Shown piece after piece: positions 26,836-35,229 of a stretch of 64,000 nucleotides of DNA (position 1 is the first letter of the stretch; every line of letters begins with the position of its first letter). This DNA is from Donghicola eburneus (lineage in GTDB: Bacteria; Pseudomonadota; Alphaproteobacteria; Rhodobacterales; Rhodobacteraceae). The notes beneath the pieces were generated by a model, which did no database searches, was not told the origin of the DNA, and saw nothing but the letters and a program-made list of their open reading frames with translations. The DNA is taken from assembly GCF_900115865.1 (NCBI RefSeq), contig NZ_FOXY01000011.1, positions 53,992 through 117,991 on the forward strand. Reading direction: 5' to 3'. The translations under genes and the position numbers were made by a program.

Positions 26836-28206
26836 ATGGACGCACTGAAGGCCAATATTTCCGACGATGCGCCCTTTGGGATCTACCTGAAAGGGGATCG
26901 CGCCGCGTATCGCGCCCTTCGGAATGCCTTTAACGGAGGACAGACCGCCTATCGTGCCCTATCCGAGACGGTAGAATCCCTGCAGGATCGCGATCTACAG
27001 GCCGCGGACGCCGAGGCATGGGGCCGTCTGGAAGTAGAGGCGGGCCAGTGCCTGCGCGAAAAGTCCAAGGATCTGGAGATTTTCTGCTGGTACGTGGCGT
27101 CCCGCATTCACCTGAAAGACCCGCTGGCCAACACCGCTGCTGCCCTAGAGGCGATGACCGATCTGGTCGAGGGCAGCTGGGACGGCCTGCATCCCATTCC
27201 TCCAGACGAGAAACTGAAAGCGGACGACGACGCGGGCCGCAAGAAAGAAGTCGATAGCGGCAAGCTGCGCATCTTCTTGCAGCTGGTTGGCGAAGTGCCG
27301 GGTGGCGGTCTGCTGAGCCTTCCTCTGACCAATCTGCCGCTTTTCGGGGATTGTACCTATGGGCAGATGATATCTGCCGAAAAGGGCGAAGGCATTGCGA
27401 GCCTGAGCGGTGAGATGAGCGCAGCCGTAGGCAATGACAGTGACGGTCTGGCTGCGCGCGTTGTGGCGCTGCAACAGATGCGGGCGGTGGCTGAACGTCT
27501 GAACGTTGCCTTGCGGACGGTTGCGGCGTCCTGCGGTGAAAACCCTGTTCCAGTGGTCCACCTGACCAAGCAGATTGACGATATCCTCCGGCTCTTGCAG
27601 CAATTGACCGAGGGAACAGGCTTTGTTTGGCCCGGGTCTGAAGTGGTCGAACCAGAGGCTCCCGCTGCGGAGGATTCAGAGGCGCCCCCAACCGAGCAGG
27701 CTGCGCACACACAGCCGGCGGCACCTGCTGGTGGCAGCTTTGCGATCAGCGCAGGCTCACCAAATGACCGCGAAGCAGCGCTGGATGCCTTGGCCGAACT
27801 CGCGCGGTATTTCCGCATGACTGAACCCCAATCTCCCATTCATCTGATGCTGGACCGCGCTGTGCGCTGGGGCCGTATGTCGATTGTTGAACTTTACGGC
27901 GAACTCCTTGGCGAGGGCAGCGACAGCTTCAACCGCATGGCCGTGATGACTGGCGTCGAAAGTTTCCAGTATTCGGGCCAGTCCGGGCGTCCCAAGCCTG
28001 CCACCCGAGCCGACCTGCCAGAATTGTCCCGCTACGATGCGCCCCCGCAGGTCACCCCGCCGCCCGCATCGGATCCTGTCATTGTACCGGAACCGGCGCC
28101 GGACCCTGACCCGCCTGCAGCGCAGGAAATGCCCGCTGCCGCGGCGCCAGAAGACCCCCAAACCGAAGAACCGACCGACCTGCCGATGCGCAGCTTCGAG
28201 TGGTGA
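26836..28206 (+). CDS. tssA: type VI secretion system protein TssA
   Basis: 456-residue TssA. The N-terminal ImpA_N domain is recognisable in residues about 1-130 (ISDDAPFGIYLKGDRAAYRA, then FCWYVASRIHLKDP and LVEGSWDGLHPIPPDEKLKA). A central helical region is followed by the C-terminal segment PQSPIHLMLDRAVRWGRMSI found in short-type TssA. The last 65 residues are proline/glutamate-rich and probably disordered. TssA primes and caps tail tube-sheath growth. ATG 26836 follows GGGGAGG. Confidence 0.9.
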   Translation: MDALKANISDDAPFGIYLKGDRAAYRALRNAFNGGQTAYRALSETVESLQDRDLQAADAEAWGRLEVEAGQCLREKSKDLEIFCWYVASRIHLKDPLANTAAALEAMTDLVEGSWDGLHPIPPDEKLKADDDAGRKKEVDSGKLRIFLQLVGEVPGGGLLSLPLTNLPLFGDCTYGQMISAEKGEGIASLSGEMSAAVGNDSDGLAARVVALQQMRAVAERLNVALRTVAASCGENPVPVVHLTKQIDDILRLLQQLTEGTGFVWPGSEVVEPEAPAAEDSEAPPTEQAAHTQPAAPAGGSFAISAGSPNDREAALDALAELARYFRMTEPQSPIHLMLDRAVRWGRMSIVELYGELLGEGSDSFNRMAVMTGVESFQYSGQSGRPKPATRADLPELSRYDAPPQVTPPPASDPVIVPEPAPDPDPPAAQEMPAAAAPEDPQTEEPTDLPMRSFEW

Positions 28207-28243
28207 CCCTGACAACTGAACGATCCAACTAACGAGGTAAGAC

Positions 28244-28768
28244 ATGGCTATCTACATGAAGCTCGATAAGCTCGACACAATCGCAGGGGCGGCGACCGTC
28301 CCCGATGTGGGCGGCAAGAAAGGCCTGATGGCCGTCGACAATGTCCAGTTCGGCGCGGGCCGCCCCATCGGCATCGTGGTCGGATCGTCGACCCACGCTG
28401 AAACAGGGCAGGTTGATCTGTCGGATATCAGTGTCGCGCGAACTTGCGATGGCGCTTCGCCCTTTATCCAGACCTTCTTTTTCCAGCCCGGCGGCAACGG
28501 CAGGACCATCGATTTCGTGATCACTAAAGCCGACCGCAAAGGCGCAGGCATGGTGCCTTCGATGATCATCACCCTCGAGGAGGCCCGGCTGACCAGCTAC
28601 TCGCTGTCGGCCTCTAGCGCCCAACCTTCCGAGAGCTATTCGATCGCCTACACCTCGATCGCCATCGCCCACTACAACGAAGAGGACAACGGCGAGATCA
28701 AGAAGGGTGACACCATCAAGTTCGATCTGGCTACCGCCAAGCTCGTCTCGGCGGCCAAACTTCCCTAA
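28244..28768 (+). CDS. hcp: type VI secretion system tube protein Hcp
   Basis: 174-residue Hcp (TssD), the hexameric ring that builds the inner tube and binds small effectors. The N-terminus MAIYMKLDKLDTIAGA, the central VARTCDGASPFIQTFFF and the SESYSIAYTSIAIAHYNEE strand near the C-terminus match the family. Length is normal. It has its own ribosome site (AACGAGGTAAG) and lies between tssA and tssB. Confidence 0.92.
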   Translation: MAIYMKLDKLDTIAGAATVPDVGGKKGLMAVDNVQFGAGRPIGIVVGSSTHAETGQVDLSDISVARTCDGASPFIQTFFFQPGGNGRTIDFVITKADRKGAGMVPSMIITLEEARLTSYSLSASSAQPSESYSIAYTSIAIAHYNEEDNGEIKKGDTIKFDLATAKLVSAAKLP

Positions 28769-28791
28769 TCGACCCAGCAGGAGACTAACCC

Positions 28792-29295
28792 ATGGCACTG
28801 AATGCCCAACAGAAACGGGTCAGCAAGAACCGCGTCAGCATCACCTACGATGTCGAGACCGGCGGCGCGATGCAGACCAAGGAACTGCCCTTTGTGATCG
28901 GCATGATCGGGGGCTACTCCGGCGACCGGACCGACCGCGAACCAATGGAAGAGCGCACATTCTATTCGGTCGACAAGGACAACTTCGATCAGGTGATGAC
29001 CCGCGTCGGCCCGCGCCTGACCTATAAGGTCGAGAACAAGCTGCAGGACGACGGCTCCGAGTTCGAGGTCGATTTGGATTTCAAATCGATGAAGGACTTC
29101 GAGCCTGACGCGATCGTGGAAAAGGTCGAACCCCTGCGTAACTTGGCAAAGACCCGTGAACAGCTGATGACCCTGATGTCCAAGGCTGACCGGTCCCGTG
29201 ATCTGGAAAAACTGCTCAAGGAAATTCTTCAGGACGCAGGCGCAATCAAAGCACTCGGTGACGAGCTTGGCGTGAACACCGGAGGAGACGAATAA
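28792..29295 (+). CDS. tssB: T6SS contractile sheath small subunit TssB
   Basis: 167-residue TssB/VipA. Diagnostic are NRVSITYDVETGGAMQTKEL at the start, LPFVIGMIGGYSG, the FDQVMTRVGPRL segment and the C-terminal helix LEKLLKEILQDAGA. It forms heterodimers with TssC that assemble into the contractile sheath. The stop codon overlaps the tssC start by one base (TAATG). Confidence 0.95.
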   Translation: MALNAQQKRVSKNRVSITYDVETGGAMQTKELPFVIGMIGGYSGDRTDREPMEERTFYSVDKDNFDQVMTRVGPRLTYKVENKLQDDGSEFEVDLDFKSMKDFEPDAIVEKVEPLRNLAKTREQLMTLMSKADRSRDLEKLLKEILQDAGAIKALGDELGVNTGGDE

Positions 29296-30776
29296 TGTCG
29301 GAAACCGAAGCACAAGGCGGCGCAGCGGCCGCCGCCGAAGAGGCCGTCAGCCTGCTGGATCAGGCGCTCGCGGCGACATCTAGCACGCCGCAGGACACGA
29401 CCAAAGAGCTGCTGTCCGTTCTGACAGAACAGGCCATGTCCGGTCAGGTCGTCTGGGACAAGAACGTCGGCGAAACGATCAAGAAGGCGATCGCGAAAAT
29501 CGACGAGATGATGTCGAAACAGATGTCCGCCGTCATGCAAGAGGACAAGTTCCGCCGTCTCGAAGGCTCTTGGCGCGGCCTGCAAAAGGTCGTCCGCGAG
29601 AGCGAGGTCGGCGCGGCGCAGAAAATCCGTCTGGTCGATTTCAACAAGGAAGAACTGCTGGAGCAGTTCGAGGATGCCCCCGCCGTGGACCGCAGCCCCT
29701 TGTTCGAGGCGCTCTACCAGAGCGAATTCGGCACCGCGGGCGGGGAGCCGTATGGCGCGCTGGTCGGGGACTACTACTTTGGCTACGGGGACGAAGACGT
29801 CGCCACCATGACCTACATGGCCGAAGTGGCGGCTGCGTGCCACGCGCCGTTCATCGCGGCGGCAGGCAACGAAATGTTCGACTTCGACAGCTTCGAGCGC
29901 TTCGAAGAGGGACGTCCCGTGGCAGCCGGTTTCGACAGCCCGCTCTATGCTGCTTGGAATGCGTTCCGCGACAGTGACGACAGCCGCTATGTGGCCCTGA
30001 CACTGCCGAGCACGCTGGCCCGTCTGCCCTATGGCAATAACGGTCTGAAGGCCAAATCCTTCAACTATCAGGAACTGGACACGGATGCCGAAGGCAACCA
30101 GCGTCCCGCCGACAACTCGCAGCTGGTGTGGTCCAACGCCGCCTACGAGATGGCCCTGAAGATGAACGAGGCCTTCACCGCTTATGGCTGGTGCACCGCG
30201 ATCCGTGGTCTGGAAAATGGCGGCAAGGTCGAAAACCTGCCCAACCTGACCTTCAAGTCCGATGCGGGCGACATCCAGCAGCAGTGCCCCTGCGAGGTGA
30301 ACCTGACCGACGAACGCGAAAAGGAACTGTCCGACTTGGGCTTCCTGCCGCTGGTCCACTACAAGAACAGCAACTACGGCGTGTTCATCGGCAGCCAGAC
30401 CACCCAGCGTCCGAAAACCTATACGGACACCAACGCCACCGAGAATGCCGCGATTTCTGCCCGACTGCCCTACATCATGGCATCGAGCCGCATTGCTCAT
30501 TACCTCAAGGTGATTGGCCGCGACAAACTGGGGTCCAACCTAGAGGCGCCGGATCTACAGCGTGACCTGCAGGCTTGGATCGACCAGTACACCAACTCTG
30601 GTGCGGTCGGGAACGCCGAACGGTCCAAGACCCCGCTGGCCGAAAGCAAGATCGAAGTCGTCGAGCAGCCCGGTCGTCCCGGCGCCTATTCGGCGGTGGC
30701 GCACTTGCGTCCGTGGCTGCAACTCGAAGAGCTGCACACCTCGGTCCGCATGGTCACCAAGATCCCCGGCGGCTGA
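29295..30776 (+). CDS. tssC: T6SS contractile sheath large subunit TssC
   Basis: 493-residue TssC/VipB. It has the conserved FRRLEGSWRGLQKVV, GEPYGALVGDYYFG, YGNNGLKAKSFNYQE and C-terminal HLRPWLQLEELHTSVRMV blocks, and full length. It is the canonical sheath partner of TssB by position and by conservation, in contrast to the divergent copy directly downstream. Confidence 0.95.
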   Translation: MSETEAQGGAAAAAEEAVSLLDQALAATSSTPQDTTKELLSVLTEQAMSGQVVWDKNVGETIKKAIAKIDEMMSKQMSAVMQEDKFRRLEGSWRGLQKVVRESEVGAAQKIRLVDFNKEELLEQFEDAPAVDRSPLFEALYQSEFGTAGGEPYGALVGDYYFGYGDEDVATMTYMAEVAAACHAPFIAAAGNEMFDFDSFERFEEGRPVAAGFDSPLYAAWNAFRDSDDSRYVALTLPSTLARLPYGNNGLKAKSFNYQELDTDAEGNQRPADNSQLVWSNAAYEMALKMNEAFTAYGWCTAIRGLENGGKVENLPNLTFKSDAGDIQQQCPCEVNLTDEREKELSDLGFLPLVHYKNSNYGVFIGSQTTQRPKTYTDTNATENAAISARLPYIMASSRIAHYLKVIGRDKLGSNLEAPDLQRDLQAWIDQYTNSGAVGNAERSKTPLAESKIEVVEQPGRPGAYSAVAHLRPWLQLEELHTSVRMVTKIPGG

Positions 30777-30783
30777 GGACATC

Positions 30784-32151
30784 ATGCTCGATTCCGACGC
30801 CCAACTGGACCCAACCGCAGCAGAGATCATCGCGTGTCTTCTGGCCGAGTGCCGGACGACCGCCGATTTCCGCGCGCGGCTTGGCCGGATGATCGTCGGG
30901 ATCGACCAGAAGCTGTCCGCTCAGCTGACCGAAATCATCGACGCTCCGCCCTTTGCGGCCCTAGAGGCTGGCTGGCGGGGCGTGTCCTCTGTCGTGCACG
31001 AGGCCGCTGGTGCGACAGACATCAAAATCCGCCTGTTCGACATGTCGTGGGACGAGATCAGCCACGATCTGAACAGCGCCAGCGGGGATCGCCAGACGGT
31101 CCTCTATCGCAATGTGGGGCTGAAAGAGCTGGAGACGGCGGGGGGACATCCCTTTGGCCTTTTGCTGGTCGACCACGGGTTGTCGATGGATATCGACACC
31201 GAATACGACGAATTCTACACCGCGCAGCTTTTGTGTGCGCTGGGGGAAAACTGCGCCTGTCCGATCCTGCTCGGGGTGGGGCGCGACTTCTTCGGCGAGG
31301 ACGACGCTGCTTGGATGAGCGACCTGCGCAGGTTGGGCAGCATCCTAGGCTCCGAAGAATACGAGGGCTGGCATCGTCTGCGCCAGACCCCTGCGGCGCG
31401 GTTCCTTGGGCTGGTCTGGCCGGACGTTCTGGCCAGAGGACGCTATCAGCAGCATGACACCGGCTTCCGGTTTGACCAGAACCCCTCGACGTCCGAGGGG
31501 CTGTGGCAGCACGGGATCTATGTCTTTGCCCGCACGGTGGTGGCCGAATACCGCCGCTGCGCGTGGTTCGGGTTCCTGAAACTGGTGGGCGATGGTCCGG
31601 GGCAGGGCGCTGTCCTTGGGGTCGACACCAGTCCTGTTCCTGATGCAACGGCGCGTCCTGCGGTCGGGCGCACCCGCGCGACCCACGGGGTCGGCCGGTT
31701 CCTCTCGGACGCAGGCTTCATCCCACTGTGCGAAAGCACCAAGTCCCACGCGCTTTATTTTGTGGGCAACAGGTCCGTTTCGGACACGCAGGCGAACCCC
31801 TCGTCCGAAGTGCTGACCCAGATCCAGTCGGTCCTGATCGCTTGCCGCATGGTGCATTACCTCAAGGTTCAGATCCGCGCGCTGATCGGCCAGATCAAAT
31901 CCGCCAGCGAATGCGAGCTGGTGTTGAACAACTGGCTCCAGAACTACTGCTCAAATCTGGCCGAAGCCGCCCCCGAAATTTTGGCTAAGTACCCGCTGCG
32001 TGATGCCCGTGTGTCAGTCACCGATGTGGCCGCCGAACAGGGCCGCTTTGCCTGCAATATCCTGATCAAACCCCAGTACCAGATCGACCATCTGGTCAGC
32101 GAAATCCAACTGGCGACCGAACTTGGCGCCCCGCTGGCGAGGGCCTCGTGA
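30784..32151 (+). CDS. second TssC-like sheath protein
   Basis: 455-residue TssC paralogue, shorter and divergent. Shared blocks are LEAGWRGVSSVVHEAAGATD, HPFGLLLVDHGLSMDI, FLGLVWPDVLARGRY and GFIPLCESTKSHALYFVGNR; the N-terminal TssB-contact region is shortened. Agrobacterium tumefaciens also has two adjacent TssC proteins (TssC41 and TssC40), with TssC41 binding TssB, so this copy probably corresponds to TssC40. ATG 30784 lies 7 bp after the tssC stop; a much longer upstream frame runs inside tssC and is rejected. Confidence 0.85.
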   Translation: MLDSDAQLDPTAAEIIACLLAECRTTADFRARLGRMIVGIDQKLSAQLTEIIDAPPFAALEAGWRGVSSVVHEAAGATDIKIRLFDMSWDEISHDLNSASGDRQTVLYRNVGLKELETAGGHPFGLLLVDHGLSMDIDTEYDEFYTAQLLCALGENCACPILLGVGRDFFGEDDAAWMSDLRRLGSILGSEEYEGWHRLRQTPAARFLGLVWPDVLARGRYQQHDTGFRFDQNPSTSEGLWQHGIYVFARTVVAEYRRCAWFGFLKLVGDGPGQGAVLGVDTSPVPDATARPAVGRTRATHGVGRFLSDAGFIPLCESTKSHALYFVGNRSVSDTQANPSSEVLTQIQSVLIACRMVHYLKVQIRALIGQIKSASECELVLNNWLQNYCSNLAEAAPEILAKYPLRDARVSVTDVAAEQGRFACNILIKPQYQIDHLVSEIQLATELGAPLARAS

Positions 32152-32558
32152 TGAGCTTTGCCCGCACCTTTCTGAGCGATCGCCTGACCGGAGCGGACTC
32201 CGAGGGGATCGGCCTGCACGTCGAACAGTTGATGCAAGCGGTTGCCCCCGAATGGCCCGTGCCCGAGACGCTAGCGCGCGTCAGGGCCTCCAATCTGTGC
32301 TTTGGCGTGCCGATGAACTGGGCCTTGAATGACGCGGACCGCCAGCAACAGGTGTGCCGGACCCTGCGTTACAAACTTGGTCAATTCGAGCCGCGCATCT
32401 CGCAGGTGCACGAAGTCCAGATGCAAGAGGACGAGGCGGGCAACATGGTCAGCTTTGTCATCCGCGCAGACGCAAAGATGGCGGATGGCGAAGAGGGGAT
32501 CGAACTGGAAACGCGCCTTTCGCTCTTTGATCAACAGGTCGAGGAGGACAGCCTGTGA
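32151..32558 (+). CDS. tssE: T6SS baseplate subunit TssE
   Basis: 135-residue gp25-like baseplate wedge protein. The N-terminus FARTFLSDRLTG and the motif VCRTLRYKLGQFEPRISQVH, with the conserved EPR, fit TssE. The C-terminal half ends FVIRADAKMADGEEGIELET. ATG 32151 overlaps the preceding TGA by one base; the stop overlaps the tssF GTG start. Confidence 0.88.
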   Translation: MSFARTFLSDRLTGADSEGIGLHVEQLMQAVAPEWPVPETLARVRASNLCFGVPMNWALNDADRQQQVCRTLRYKLGQFEPRISQVHEVQMQEDEAGNMVSFVIRADAKMADGEEGIELETRLSLFDQQVEEDSL

Positions 32559-34294
32559 ACGCCTTCCTCCAGTATTACGAGACCGAACTGGATTACATGC
32601 GCCGCTCGTTCGAGGCGTTCGAAAAAGCGAACCCCCAGCAGGCGCGGGCCTTGGGCATTTCCGCAGGGCGGAGCCGTGACCCCGATCTACAGCGCATTGC
32701 GGACAGCTGCGCCCTTATCGCTGCGCGTCTGCATCAGCGTCTGGACAACACGCGGGCGGATATCTCGCTTGATCTGCTGCGCCTGTCCTGTCCGGGGTTC
32801 CTGTTTGGCGCGCCAAGCTATGCGACCGTTGCCGTAGACGCGGGCGCACTAGAGGGGACCGTGACCGTGCCCCGCGGGACCGCCGTTTACCACAACGAAG
32901 ACGGCAAGCCCCAGTCCCGCTTCGCGGTTGCGCGAGATGTGTCCGTGGCTCCTGTTCGGATCACCGGCGTGCGCCTTGAAAGCGCGCCATTTTCCTTCGC
33001 GCTGCCCGAGGGGACGCGCCGCTCGGATGCCGCCTTGTGCCTGACGGTCGAAACAGTGGACGGCGAGACGCCGCTGGCCGAAGTCCTTGGGTCCAGCCTA
33101 GAGATTTGCGTAACCGCGGATGGCCGCCGGAATGCCCGTCTGTGCAATGCTTTGGCAGGCGGGTGCGTGGCGGCCCATGTCGTCAGTGGTCCCAGCCTGC
33201 AGGCTTTGGAACAGGTCAGCCTGCGCCCCATGATTGACGTTGCCGACACCGCCCATCTGCCGGTTTTCTACACCCAGTCCGAAGGTCTGGAGGGCCTGCG
33301 CGATTACCTGTGCTACCCCGACAAAGGCAAATTCTTTGCTCTTCAGGCGCTGTTCCCGCAGACACCCTCGGCCGAGATCCGCATCTTTCTGACGGCTCAA
33401 TCTGCGGCCAGCCTGTCGGCCCCCCGTGATGATGATCTGGCGCTGAATATCATCCCCTGCCTGAACATTTTCGAAACCTCCAGCGAGCCGCTGCGCTATG
33501 ACTATGCCCGTGACCGCATTCCGGTGTCGGCGCTCAGGGAAACCTCTGCTCCGACGACGATCCTGCGGGTCGATGCGGTCTATGAACTCAGCGCAGACGG
33601 CGAGCGCCGCCTGCCCGAGATTTTCGACGCGCCTCACATGGCGGGAACCTCCAGCGTCAGATGGCAAGAGCGCCACGTGGTTGGCGAGTTGGAGCCGAAC
33701 CGCCGGGAGCTATCCTTTTCCGTGGGGACTGACGGTGCACGGGATCTGGATTTCGTCGCAGCGCTCTATTGCTCCAACGGTATTCATGGGGAACGCCCGC
33801 GCCCCGGTGCGCCCGCGCGGATTGATCTGGCAGGTATCGCGGCTGCGACCTTTGCCAGTGAACCGACCGTTGCTATTCCTCCGCGGCTCGATGCCAGTTG
33901 GCAGTGGGATATCCTTTCCTTGGTGAACGGGAATTTCGGCGCGATCCTCGAAGAGCATGACGCTGCTGCCTCGCTGCGCCGTGTCCTGCATCTGTGCGCG
34001 CCCGGTGGATATACCCCGTGCGCCGAGGCGATCGTAGACGTGACCCGCACCTTGGGGACGGCGCCGGTGCAAATTGGCCGGAACGTCATTCTTGCCGCAG
34101 GCTCGCTGGTCGAAATCGTGCTTGATCTGGATGTGCTCCCAGTGCCGGAACAGATCTTCGCCCGCGTGCTTGACCGGTTCCTTGGGAGCTTTGTCAGTTA
34201 TGACCGCTTTATCGAAGTCAGTATCCGCGCCCGCGGCGACGGCGCGCCTCTGATCCGCTTCCCGCGCCGTCATGGCAGTCAGGAGGCCGCATGA
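32555..34294 (+). CDS. tssF: T6SS baseplate subunit TssF
   Basis: 579-residue baseplate protein that forms wedges with TssE, TssG and TssK. The N-terminus MNAFLQYYETELDYMRRSFE and the segment DPDLQRIADSCALIAARLHQ are typical. Further conserved blocks are FFALQALFPQTPSAEIRIFL and a cysteine/glycine block LCAPGGYTP. The start is a GTG at 32555 with a GTGA overlap. The stop overlaps tssG (ATGA). Confidence 0.9.
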   Translation: MNAFLQYYETELDYMRRSFEAFEKANPQQARALGISAGRSRDPDLQRIADSCALIAARLHQRLDNTRADISLDLLRLSCPGFLFGAPSYATVAVDAGALEGTVTVPRGTAVYHNEDGKPQSRFAVARDVSVAPVRITGVRLESAPFSFALPEGTRRSDAALCLTVETVDGETPLAEVLGSSLEICVTADGRRNARLCNALAGGCVAAHVVSGPSLQALEQVSLRPMIDVADTAHLPVFYTQSEGLEGLRDYLCYPDKGKFFALQALFPQTPSAEIRIFLTAQSAASLSAPRDDDLALNIIPCLNIFETSSEPLRYDYARDRIPVSALRETSAPTTILRVDAVYELSADGERRLPEIFDAPHMAGTSSVRWQERHVVGELEPNRRELSFSVGTDGARDLDFVAALYCSNGIHGERPRPGAPARIDLAGIAAATFASEPTVAIPPRLDASWQWDILSLVNGNFGAILEEHDAAASLRRVLHLCAPGGYTPCAEAIVDVTRTLGTAPVQIGRNVILAAGSLVEIVLDLDVLPVPEQIFARVLDRFLGSFVSYDRFIEVSIRARGDGAPLIRFPRRHGSQEAA

Positions 34295-35214
34295 CTGACC
34301 GGCGTGATATCTTGAACGATATGTCCGCGCTTCAGGCGCAGCGCGTGGCCGAGCCTCGGTTCCGCCGTGCGCTTGCTGCGGATGCGGTGGACCCTGCGCC
34401 GTTCGGGTCAACCGCAATGAAGGATGCAGGGGCACATGCGCCGCAATCCCACACGGATGACTATTCGTTGTCCTTGCAAGGCCTGCGTAGCATCGACGGC
34501 GGCCTGCCGGATTACCTGATCGAAGAGATGTACCGCCGCCTGAACGCGGGGGACCGGTCGCTCTTTGACTTCCTTGGCATGTTTGATCGCCGTTTGACCG
34601 AGCTGTCCTTGGCGGTCGAGCAGCATGCTTTGCTGGTTGCAGAGCAGGATGCGGGGGCGGGTGGGGACGGTTTTCTGCCGCTCGTTGCGCGGCTCTGCGG
34701 GCAGAGCGCTGCGGCCCTGCCGCTCTTGGCCGAACTCCAGACCCGTAGCCGAAGCCTGAGCAGTCTACGCCGGACCCTGTCGTGGTGGACGGGCCGCGAC
34801 ATACAGGTGCACGCCGATTTCAGCCGCGCCTCACCCGTTGACGAAGCCTGCCGTACCGCCCTTGGCCGCAAGGCCGCCGGACTGGGACAGGGCACCTTGC
34901 TGGGAAAATTTGGACGCACCGCTCAGGGTCAGATCGAGGTTGAAATCCACTGTGCCGACCGCGCCAATTTCGAGCAACTCTTGGCAGATACCGAGATGCT
35001 GCGCGGCTTCTGGCAGGTGCTGCGGGCGACCCTGCGTGATCCGGCGCCGTTCTCGGTCTTTGCGGTGGTGCCGCGCGATGCGGTTGACGTCCCGCGCCTG
35101 TCTGCACGCAGCGGGCAGGGCACGCGCATTGGTCAATACAACTGTCTGGGACGCTCGCGTCCCCAAGGAAAAACCACCCGCATCAAACTTCGTAACAGTG
35201 CCGCGGCAGCATAA
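34291..35214 (+). CDS. tssG: T6SS baseplate subunit TssG
   Basis: 307-residue TssG. Conserved features are FLGMFDRRLTELSLAVEQHA, the region of LARLCGQ-type helices around residue 130, and the C-terminal SGQGTRIGQYNCLGRSRPQ block. It is coupled to tssF by ATGA and is followed 15 bp later by the ClpV gene. Confidence 0.88.
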   Translation: MTDRRDILNDMSALQAQRVAEPRFRRALAADAVDPAPFGSTAMKDAGAHAPQSHTDDYSLSLQGLRSIDGGLPDYLIEEMYRRLNAGDRSLFDFLGMFDRRLTELSLAVEQHALLVAEQDAGAGGDGFLPLVARLCGQSAAALPLLAELQTRSRSLSSLRRTLSWWTGRDIQVHADFSRASPVDEACRTALGRKAAGLGQGTLLGKFGRTAQGQIEVEIHCADRANFEQLLADTEMLRGFWQVLRATLRDPAPFSVFAVVPRDAVDVPRLSARSGQGTRIGQYNCLGRSRPQGKTTRIKLRNSAAAA

Positions 35215-35229
35215 CAGGGAGCGCGTCTC

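Noticed and set aside
29229..30500. Long minus-strand open frame opposite tssC
   Set aside because: It is the codon shadow of a high-GC gene; the plus-strand frame is an unmistakable TssC and the minus frame has no family character or ribosome site.
30562..30783. Upstream extension of the second tssC
   Set aside because: It runs inside the end of tssC in another frame and has no TssC similarity; the start at 30784 fits.
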